From Spirochaetales bacterium (GTDB lineage: Bacteria; Spirochaetota; Spirochaetia; DSM-27196; SKKC01), in the NCBI GenBank assembly GCA_007121695.1, contig SKKC01000438.1, positions 1-12,402 of the forward strand: a stretch of 12,402 bases of DNA, in the 5' to 3' direction. Of this stretch, positions 1 through 6,457 are shown one piece after another. Made by a program: the position numbers and the translations under genes. The notes beneath the pieces are model-generated. The model was not told the origin of the DNA and did not search any database. It saw nothing but the letters and a program-made list of their open reading frames with translations. Each line of letters begins with the position of its first letter. The stretch's first letter is position 1.

Positions 1-699
1 GAGATCCTGACGAGCCGCAGACGGATGCTGTACGCCGATACGCCAGGGGTTACCGTCGACTCGCGTTCCGACGGTAAAAATATCACCTCCGAAATCGATA
101 AGCGCATGCCGTATCCCTGCTTCGCGGAGTATACGCGCCGCTTCGTCTACCGCGAACCCCTTCGCAATTCCTCCAACGTCCAGGGCCATGCCTTCGACCG
201 GCAGGAATACGTGTCCGGCCTCGCTCAGATCGATCTGTCTGAAATCGACACGCGAGAGGCGGGCCTGAATCGCTTCCGGTGCAGGCACCTGCTCGCGAGG
301 AGTCCCGATGCCCCACAGCGTGACGACTGGTGCGATCGAGATATCGAAGGCTCCATTCGTCTGCTCAGCCCACGCGACACCCGCCTCGACGACGCGCCTC
401 GTTTCAGATGAGACCGCCTGCGGTCGTACGCCCGCGTTTCTGTTGACCGCGAGTATTTCTGTGTCGTCATATTCCGACTCGTTAATGCTCATGAGTCCCT
501 GTATCTCCGACACACGGTCGAATGCAGAACCAAGAGCAGACGAAGGATAGGATTCATCGAAAATGCTGATGCTGGCCGCAGTTCCCAGCAGGAATCGTGT
601 CTCGCGTGTCGGGCCGCTCGTGCGCGAACACGCTGACGTTACTGCCAGGAACAGAATCATTCCGGCGCAGATAGTGGAAATATGTGTTTTTCGTTTCAT
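1..699 (-). CDS. apbE: FAD:protein FMN transferase (ApbE family), lipoprotein, 3' end cut by window edge
   Basis: This gene reads leftward off the window; 233 residues are visible and roughly the last 100 of a usual ApbE are missing. The family transfers FMN from FAD to Thr/Ser of periplasmic or membrane flavoproteins such as NqrC and RnfG, using Mg2+. Family landmarks appear in order: LGTAASISIFD (38-48), DISIAPVVTLWGIG (119-132), LDVGGIAKGFAVDEA (173-187), IDFGGDIFTVG (201-211) and PWRIGVQHP (218-226). The N-terminus has a basic start, a hydrophobic stretch, then TSAC with Cys24. That is a loose lipobox of the kind tolerated in spirochaetes, and Treponema pallidum ApbE is a lipoprotein. The start ATG at 699 is preceded in frame by a TAA two codons upstream, so no longer start is possible; no clear Shine-Dalgarno is seen. 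The gene begins 21 bp after the propeller lipoprotein gene, as the sixth gene of the run. The C-terminal metal-site residues lie outside the window. No flavinylation target is visible here. Confidence 0.93.
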   Translation of the reverse strand, partial: MKRKTHISTICAGMILFLAVTSACSRTSGPTRETRFLLGTAASISIFDESYPSSALGSAFDRVSEIQGLMSINESEYDDTEILAVNRNAGVRPQAVSSETRRVVEAGVAWAEQTNGAFDISIAPVVTLWGIGTPREQVPAPEAIQARLSRVDFRQIDLSEAGHVFLPVEGMALDVGGIAKGFAVDEAARILREAGIRHALIDFGGDIFTVGTRVDGNPWRIGVQHPSAARQDL

Positions 700-720
700 A
701 GGTTATGCCGTACAAGTCTA

Positions 721-1977
721 TCAGAATACCCGTTCAAGAACATAGACGTAGTTCCGGTCCGTACCGAATACCATGAATCGCCCGGCCGTAACGGGAGGGC
801 TCAGAATTACACCATTCGTCTCGATGTCCCACACCGGTCGGCCGCTTCGAGCGCTTAAGGCCAGAAGTCGGGGACCGGTGGTGGGCGAATCCGGCCCGAC
901 GGAGTCGTCCCGGTCTCCGTGCACGCCAATGAACACGTGATTTCCGACGACCATCGGTGCACTCGACGTGTGGTGCTCAAGGAAAGTCTCCCACTGAACG
1001 CTCCCGTCCCGAATATCGAGTCCTCTGACGACATTATCGCCACCGGCAGCGATTACCGTGTTTCCCCGGATTGCGGGAGCCTGATAGTCGAGAATGTTAA
1101 GGAGATCGTGTCGCCAGTACCGGAACAGATCAGGTGGCGCATGCACGCCGAACTCGCCCTGGAAATTACGGGACCACTGAATGGCCCCGGTCTCCATGTC
1201 GAGCGAATAGGTACGAAACACCAGACCATCGCCTGCATAGCGACTGGTCTGCATAATCATCTGATCTCCAGTCGATGCGGGAAAGCTGTACCAGGTCGCC
1301 TGCATTATTTCTTCAGGGAGAAGCCAGGTGTGCCGTTGGGCCCCGATGTCGAATACCCCAAGTGTACGGGGCTGCTCGAGTGGTCCTGGAGCGAGCATAA
1401 GCAGTCCTGCATCGACCTGCAGGCTGACGCGATGCCATACCGGATTCGGTATGGTATTACTCACGTCTCCGTCGCGGGAGAGAAACCATATTCCGCCACC
1501 ATCGGCGCCGAAAATAATCTGATCTTCATGCGAAATAACCGTGCTTTGTACGGTGTGGCCGGTAAAGAATCGCCATCGCTCAGTACCGCTGTGACGGTCG
1601 ATCGCGTACACGTGTCCGTCGTTCGAGCCGAAGTAGACGGTGTCCTCGTCGGCGTAGGGCACGGAGTTCACCGGAGCACCGGTTCGGAACACCCAGTCCA
1701 TGTATCCGGTATCTATGTTCATGGCGTAGAAGTTGCCGTCGGTGGACCCGAAATACAGCCGCGAGTCACGGATTACAAGATTGTTGAATGCAAAACCGCG
1801 CTGCTCGTCCGACTGCAACGACAGTTTCCACCGGACTCCCAGGGGTGGCGACATGAGGTTTCTGCTGTGTCCGCGCCCGCCGTCCCCCCGAAAACGTATC
1901 CACTCGTTGTGCCGCTCGCATCCGGGAAGCACGAGTGTCATGACCGCGACGAAGAGCACGGGCAGGGCGTTACGCAT
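721..1977 (-). CDS. PQQ-type beta-propeller lipoprotein (BamB-like fold)
   Basis: A 418-residue predicted lipoprotein. From the ATG at 1977 the N-terminus is a hydrophobic signal ending LVLPGC (Cys20), a good lipobox. An in-frame ATG at 2028 would put 17 residues before the signal, so I prefer 1977. The mature part is a PQQ/quinoprotein-like propeller. Blade repeats are plain: LYFGSTDGNFYAMNIDTG (74-91) is followed exactly 40 residues later by VYFGSNDGHVYAIDRHSG (114-131), each ending in a W-x-F-x-TG strand. Later blades are around 259-295, 315-350, 377-395 and 403-418 (VFGTDRNYVYVLERVF). The fold usually makes scaffolds (as in BamB) or, with different residues, binds PQQ in dehydrogenases. 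Nothing here shows a cofactor or metal site, so a scaffold or substrate-binding role is the safer inference. The start overlaps the end of the transglutaminase gene by 8 bp, implying translational coupling; only a weak GGGGG lies upstream. The exact role is unknown. Confidence 0.88.
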   Translation of the reverse strand: MRNALPVLFVAVMTLVLPGCERHNEWIRFRGDGGRGHSRNLMSPPLGVRWKLSLQSDEQRGFAFNNLVIRDSRLYFGSTDGNFYAMNIDTGYMDWVFRTGAPVNSVPYADEDTVYFGSNDGHVYAIDRHSGTERWRFFTGHTVQSTVISHEDQIIFGADGGGIWFLSRDGDVSNTIPNPVWHRVSLQVDAGLLMLAPGPLEQPRTLGVFDIGAQRHTWLLPEEIMQATWYSFPASTGDQMIMQTSRYAGDGLVFRTYSLDMETGAIQWSRNFQGEFGVHAPPDLFRYWRHDLLNILDYQAPAIRGNTVIAAGGDNVVRGLDIRDGSVQWETFLEHHTSSAPMVVGNHVFIGVHGDRDDSVGPDSPTTGPRLLALSARSGRPVWDIETNGVILSPPVTAGRFMVFGTDRNYVYVLERVF

Positions 1978-4168
1978 AGTGAAGCCCCCGTAAGGAGAGT
2001 ACCCTGCGGAAAAACGGGAAGGCACCACGTCGTTTCAGAGCCCTGACTGCATTGCGGAAATCGGTGCGCACCCTCTGCTGCATTTCGGGCGAGTCGGGTC
2101 CCTGACGGCCGTACATTGCCGACACATACGAGTGTGCGAATGCGTGTATGCCGGCAAGCGTGCGGGCGTACTCGAGGACCGTGTCGGACCGGGGTTTCAG
2201 CGCGTAGCCGTCCGCTGCGAGCCGCATCAGGAGCAGGCGATACTGAGCCCGGATTCCGCGACGGCCTCCAGCGCGCGCGCGAAGCAACAGATACACTTCC
2301 GTGCAATATCGCCAGAGATAGAGAAGCAGAATCCCGGTGGCAATCACCCACGCGACAATCCGGAACACCTCATTCCACGGAATTACGGTTTCCGGCGCCG
2401 GATCACGGGGATCGATAATGGGAATAACAACGCGCCGTTCATTCGGGTCCTGCCCTGGTTCCGGTGGTATCGCGTACTGAGTAGGTTCGAAATCGGTCCA
2501 TCCGAACCCGGGTATCCAGAACTGAACCCACGCGTGGCGATGGCTTGTCGTTACCAGTAAGAGTTCGTGCAGACCGTATTCCTGGAGAGCGGGAAGGCTG
2601 TCACGCAGAACTGCAAGACCCCTATCGTGCGCCGGGGTCTGCAGGCTCTCTGCTGCGAGGTATCCGGTAACCACTCGCGACGGAATACCCATCATGCGTC
2701 CAAGAATCGCAGCGGTATTCGAAAACTCCACGCAGTCCCCTGACTGCGTCTCAGACACGAATCGCGCCATGTTGGCAGTCGAAAAATCGTCCTCGAAGCC
2801 AAGTTCGTACTGGAATGTCCGGAAGCTTCGCTTGATTGCGTCGATCCGGTCGTACAGATTGTCAGGAACGTCCGGAATGTGCCGCGCAAGGTGTTCTTCG
2901 AACGCTGCTCTATGCTCCGGTTCCAGATCAATGTCTATCCAGGGCCGAAAGTCCGACTGCTCTGCCGCTGACAGCGAGCGGGCGCGCCGGAGCACGATCG
3001 GTGTCGAGTTCTGTACTCGCGACACTCCACGGTACGAGTAGGAGAATGGATGGTAGCGTGGCTGGAACACGGTCGGTTCAACAGAGACCGGAAGATACGG
3101 AAGAACCCGGCTCGAACGCGTGGAATAAAACGCAACCTCGACACTGCTGCGGCCCCGATCGGGCGGGATGGAGCTGTTCTGCCAGGTCCCTGCCAGTCGT
3201 TCCCTGACCAGGTCGTTCAGCGGCTGGGATGTACCGGAACGAAAACCGCGGGTTGTGTGGAAGTCATCGAGATACTCGTCGGCAGCGTACACGGGTTGAA
3301 ACAGTGAGGCGACAACCATGACCGCACGCTGTTCATCGGTTCCGCCGTTGCCGCTTCCCCAGTTCTCCGACGGAATACCTGCAAGCTCGAAGTCCTCACC
3401 GTCGCCGGTCTGACCGTCACCTGCTCCGGTGCCCGCAGTCCCGGATTCCGACTGTCGCTCCGACTGTTCGAGAAGCTCACGGGCGCGGTGATCGAGAGAC
3501 GTGGCTTCGGGCTCGGGCGTTCGACCGAGCAGGTTCACAACCGGGTTATGCGCAAGAAAATCCTGCGGCAGCAGGCGCCCGAGTGCAAACAGCGACACGA
3601 TGCACACAACGGCGAATATGATCGCCTCGAATCGGTACCTGGAATGGTCGCCGCTGGCGTTTGTCGGAGCACCGAGAAAAAACGTAATTACCGCACCGTG
3701 CAACAGAAACGCGATTATGAGCAGACCGAACAGAACCTGTGTTGTGTGAGCGGACTGCTGGGCAATGATTTCGCTCGCCCGGGAAAAATTCAGCAGCCGT
3801 AGAAACAGCGCCGCAAGTCCTACCTGTTCGATCACGTACACTGCACGACAGCGCGACCTCGAGTAGAAGAGCAGTGCAGTCAGACTAAACGCCAGGGCAC
3901 CCGCACCGACCGGAAGCCACGGCGAGGTGTGCACTCCCATGGCAAATCCGGCAACAACCAGCGGAGCGATTCCAAGCGCGATCCAGTTTCGTAGCCGCAG
4001 GCGAGGAGGTGCGGCAAACCACGCGATTGCCATCTCCAGCGGGACAAGACCAAACCAGACCAGAACTGAAAACGTGTCGTAGCTGACGAGCACCGCCGGG
4101 TGAACCATCGGTACTGAAACAGCGAGCAGATACAGGAACAGTCGGCTGAAAAAAACGATGTGTGTCAC
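1970..4168 (-). CDS. Polytopic membrane protein with periplasmic transglutaminase-like domain (TgpA/DUF3488-type)
   Basis: A 732-residue protein starting at GTG 4168, chosen because AAGGAG lies 6 nt upstream and the GTGA overlaps the DUF58 stop. The N-terminal ~200 residues hold about six or seven hydrophobic helices. A Ser/Gly/Thr/Asp-rich linker follows (about 235-280). The transglutaminase-like core has the nucleophile in SGDCVEFSNTAAILGR (Cys479), then GIPSRVVTGYLA (494-505), then HRHAWVQFW (His545) and GWTDFEPTQ. A last membrane helix (about 604-621) leads to a C-terminal cytosolic tail of about 110 residues, as in DUF4129-tailed relatives. The usual third triad residue, Asp of DPT, is Glu561; FEPT is also common in actinobacterial relatives, so activity is still plausible. 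Relatives such as Pseudomonas TgpA pair with MoxR and DUF58 proteins, which precede it here in the same order. The family acts on periplasmic proteins or peptides by transfer or hydrolysis at Gln/amide bonds. The substrate is unknown. Confidence 0.93.
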   Translation of the reverse strand: MTHIVFFSRLFLYLLAVSVPMVHPAVLVSYDTFSVLVWFGLVPLEMAIAWFAAPPRLRLRNWIALGIAPLVVAGFAMGVHTSPWLPVGAGALAFSLTALLFYSRSRCRAVYVIEQVGLAALFLRLLNFSRASEIIAQQSAHTTQVLFGLLIIAFLLHGAVITFFLGAPTNASGDHSRYRFEAIIFAVVCIVSLFALGRLLPQDFLAHNPVVNLLGRTPEPEATSLDHRARELLEQSERQSESGTAGTGAGDGQTGDGEDFELAGIPSENWGSGNGGTDEQRAVMVVASLFQPVYAADEYLDDFHTTRGFRSGTSQPLNDLVRERLAGTWQNSSIPPDRGRSSVEVAFYSTRSSRVLPYLPVSVEPTVFQPRYHPFSYSYRGVSRVQNSTPIVLRRARSLSAAEQSDFRPWIDIDLEPEHRAAFEEHLARHIPDVPDNLYDRIDAIKRSFRTFQYELGFEDDFSTANMARFVSETQSGDCVEFSNTAAILGRMMGIPSRVVTGYLAAESLQTPAHDRGLAVLRDSLPALQEYGLHELLLVTTSHRHAWVQFWIPGFGWTDFEPTQYAIPPEPGQDPNERRVVIPIIDPRDPAPETVIPWNEVFRIVAWVIATGILLLYLWRYCTEVYLLLRARAGGRRGIRAQYRLLLMRLAADGYALKPRSDTVLEYARTLAGIHAFAHSYVSAMYGRQGPDSPEMQQRVRTDFRNAVRALKRRGAFPFFRRVLSLRGLHYA

Positions 4169-5454
4169 GCATTGCTCCTTCGATGCAGGGCTATTTCTTC
4201 GAGTATCTGAAGACTGTCAGCGCCGGCCTGATTTTGTCCGGGATTCAGGTAGCGGATGCTTCGGGACGTACAGGGTATAAGCCGATAGTCGAAATTCGCG
4301 AAATAGATATCCGTCGCTTCCAGTTCCGCTCTTCCGGAGGGCACTTCGTGGGCAGTCGAGAATATGCGTACTGGCACAGGGCGAAGACGATTGACCGCGT
4401 TGTCAAGCGATACGTCGAACGGAGTCGTAAACACAACAATCAGACTGTCTTCGGACCGTACCGGCAGTTGGGGCGGTTCGGGCACGAGTGACACACCACA
4501 GAGGTTTTGCGACAGCCCGGCGACGTCGGAAATCGAGGATACATCGTAGCTTCCGTTTCCGGTGATTACGTGGAATCGGCATCCGTCCTGCTGTGTGAGG
4601 ACTGTGGCAACAAAGGAGAGAAGCCAGCCGGAAAGATAGGTCATGTGGGCTGTCGCGAGCGCCGAATCGTGATCGGGATTTCCGAAGTGCCTGAGATAGA
4701 TGGTAATCGACGTGTCCCGGTCTCTGGTTTCGGGTGAGATTCGCGTAATAAGCGATCGGAGTCGTTGCGAAGCCTTCCAGTTTATGTCCCGTACTCGGTC
4801 ACCCGCAACGTATTCGCGCATGTAGTACCGTGTTTCGTCGGGATTTGCCGTCCGGCTGGTTTCGGTTGTCCCTGTCGACATGTCCGGGCGGGTCAGGTGT
4901 GGCTTTGTCGGCATATCTGGTGCAACGCAGCTGTGTTGTCGATGTGTTGTTCCGAAGGACGCGCGTGTCAGACCGAAGACATCACGCACTTCGGCACTGG
5001 CACGAATCTGCAGCGTTCCTGCAAACGGAAGATTCAGGAAGACCTTCAGCGGGTTTGCATGTATCGCTGTCTGCTCTTCATGGACGTGATAGCGAACGGA
5101 CTCCGAGGACCTGAGCATGCCGCGAACGCGGACGTGTATGCGAAAAAACATCCAGCTTCGTATGGCGTTCGCCGTCAGGGCGAGGTCGTGTTCCGTGTGG
5201 GGACGAAGCATGGTCGACGTCAGTTCGGGATGCACTGTCCAGGTTGAATCCTGTCTGTCGAACACGACTGCCTGTACCCGGCTGAGTACGGTAATCAGAA
5301 GCGGAACAAGGATTGCTGCGATGCCGATGAGCAGTTGATAGACATCGCTGGTGGCACGGCCACGCGCGTTCAGAATGATTCCTATGCACACGACCGCGCT
5401 TCCGGCAGCAGTGAAGGGGTAATGTCTGTGCAGGCTCTTGAGAACCGTATTCAT
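4165..5454 (-). CDS. DUF58 domain membrane protein, MoxR partner
   Basis: A 429-residue protein with two close N-terminal membrane helices (about 14-30 and 40-60), then a beta-rich stretch (about 70-180) and the DUF58 signature REYVAGDRVRDINWKASQRL (213-232), where RxIxW and K-x-S match the family core. DUF58 proteins normally sit beside MoxR ATPases and transglutaminases and carry a VWA-like C-terminal fold; they are thought to be the membrane partner on which the ATPase acts. In this copy the place where relatives have a DxSxS metal site reads TSITIYLRHFGNPDHDS (about 248-264), so the MIDAS motif appears lost. The ATG overlaps the MoxR stop by 4 bp (ATGA) and the end overlaps the next GTG by 4 bp, so all three are probably translated as a coupled set. 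No Shine-Dalgarno precedes this ATG, as expected if ribosomes re-initiate. The molecular role is inferred from context; family assignment is firm. Confidence 0.93.
   Translation of the reverse strand: MNTVLKSLHRHYPFTAAGSAVVCIGIILNARGRATSDVYQLLIGIAAILVPLLITVLSRVQAVVFDRQDSTWTVHPELTSTMLRPHTEHDLALTANAIRSWMFFRIHVRVRGMLRSSESVRYHVHEEQTAIHANPLKVFLNLPFAGTLQIRASAEVRDVFGLTRASFGTTHRQHSCVAPDMPTKPHLTRPDMSTGTTETSRTANPDETRYYMREYVAGDRVRDINWKASQRLRSLITRISPETRDRDTSITIYLRHFGNPDHDSALATAHMTYLSGWLLSFVATVLTQQDGCRFHVITGNGSYDVSSISDVAGLSQNLCGVSLVPEPPQLPVRSEDSLIVVFTTPFDVSLDNAVNRLRPVPVRIFSTAHEVPSGRAELEATDIYFANFDYRLIPCTSRSIRYLNPGQNQAGADSLQILEEIALHRRSNA
4175..4180 (-). promoter_or_regulatory. Ribosome binding site AAGGAG deciding the GTG start of the transglutaminase-like gene
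   Basis: AAGGAG lies on the minus strand 6 nt before GTG 4168-4166, inside the last codons of the DUF58 gene. It supports this GTG over the ATG at 4172, which opens only a 95-residue reading frame in another phase. It is the only strong Shine-Dalgarno seen at any start in the window. Confidence 0.8.
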
Positions 5455-6437
5455 CGCACTGGAATGTTTTCGGCAGGGACACTCTGCAGCACGTCCCGGA
5501 CAACCTCCTCTGGCCTGCCGGCAGCGTTTTTCATGACGATTCTGTGTGCTACAGCGGTCGGAAATATCTCTTTCACAATGTCAACGGTTACGAAATCCTG
5601 CCCGCGGATCAAGGCGAGCGCCCGGGAAAGTCTGGAAACCTTCACGCCGGTACGTGGACTCGCCCCGACCGAGACGTCGGGGTGCGTGCGTGTTGCCCGT
5701 ACGCAGGCGACGATATATGAAATGACTTCATCGTGAATGAATACCGAATCCACCGCCTGTTTCCAGTTGCGGATAGTCGTCTGGTCGACGACCGGAGAGA
5801 GCTGATGCCAGGAGTCAGACTGGCCGTGCTGCCGCACGATCCCGGCTTCGTCTGACTCCGGAGGATAGCCCATGGATAGCTGCACCATGAATCGGTCCAG
5901 CTGCGGGGCAGGCAGTGGAAACAGGTGGGAACCTTTCAGGTTCATGGTCGCAATAATAAAGAACGGATCGGTCAGACGGAACGTCCTGCCTTCGACTGAA
6001 ACCTCCTGCTCTTCCATTGCCTGGAAGAAACTCCCCTGCGTCTTGGGCGTCAGAAGATTGATCTCGTCGCACAGAACGAAGTGGCTGAATATCGGGCCAC
6101 GATTAAAGGACAGGCTGCGCCCGTCGGATGCGATACGGTTGTACCCGATAATATCCTGCGGCAGCAGATCGACCGTGCACTGCACACGACTGAAGTCGTC
6201 CATTTCGACCGTTGTGTTGTCACCGGGCGACTCGTTCCAGGAGATGCTGCCAGCCAGCGCACGCGCAAGGCTCGTCTTTCCCACGCCGTGACTGTCGGCC
6301 AGAAGCACGTGGCCTCCCGCGATATAAGCCGCAATGAGGTACTCTGTTTTCTTTGGATCAATGGAAATCACTGTCCGGATGTTGCTGATCAGTTGTCCGG
6401 CATCACGTTGTATGGCGGACGGTGTAAACGTGTCCAT
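5451..6437 (-). CDS. MoxR-type AAA+ ATPase
   Basis: A 328-residue cytoplasmic ATPase of the MoxR family, whose members remodel or activate partner proteins, often VWA or DUF58 proteins encoded next to them. Walker A is DSHGVGKTS (48-56, Lys54), followed by the typical RVQCTVDLLPQDIIGYN (84-100). Walker B is VLCDEIN (121-127), then PKTQGSFFQAMEEQEV (131-146). Sensor 1 lies in IIATMN (161-166), the family LPAPQLDRFM is at 175-184, and sensor 2 lies in GASPRTG (258-264, Arg262) followed by the lid (about 265-300). Length is normal. Two normally near-invariant spots differ: the residue after DEIN is Leu128 rather than Arg, and ATMNLKG replaces ATQNP. All residues needed for ATP binding and hydrolysis remain. 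The start at 6437 lies 20 bp after the transporter stop, with no strong ribosome site. The stop overlaps the DUF58 ATG. Expected partners are the DUF58 and transglutaminase proteins encoded directly downstream. Confidence 0.95.
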   Translation of the reverse strand: MDTFTPSAIQRDAGQLISNIRTVISIDPKKTEYLIAAYIAGGHVLLADSHGVGKTSLARALAGSISWNESPGDNTTVEMDDFSRVQCTVDLLPQDIIGYNRIASDGRSLSFNRGPIFSHFVLCDEINLLTPKTQGSFFQAMEEQEVSVEGRTFRLTDPFFIIATMNLKGSHLFPLPAPQLDRFMVQLSMGYPPESDEAGIVRQHGQSDSWHQLSPVVDQTTIRNWKQAVDSVFIHDEVISYIVACVRATRTHPDVSVGASPRTGVKVSRLSRALALIRGQDFVTVDIVKEIFPTAVAHRIVMKNAAGRPEEVVRDVLQSVPAENIPVR

Positions 6438-6457
6438 GGCTTTTTACCGTAGAGCTT

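Noticed and set aside
25..550. Short plus-strand frames at the left edge
   Set aside because: The minus strand encodes ApbE with all expected motifs across this stretch.
919..2046. A 375-codon open frame on the plus strand, antisense to the propeller lipoprotein gene
   Set aside because: Its translation shows no recognisable domain, while the opposite strand has a signal peptide, lipobox and regular blade repeats. It is explained as a codon-bias shadow.
1938..2351. A 137-codon minus-strand frame spanning the transglutaminase/propeller junction
   Set aside because: It lies in another phase across two well-supported genes and has an Arg-rich composition without domain signs.
3385..3470. Gly/Ser/Thr/Asp-rich repeat-like codons in the transglutaminase gene, considered as a tandem repeat or a flavinylation motif
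   Set aside because: It reads as a flexible linker. No true tandem unit is seen, and SGTA/SGTS do not match the [S/T]GAT-type target of ApbE.
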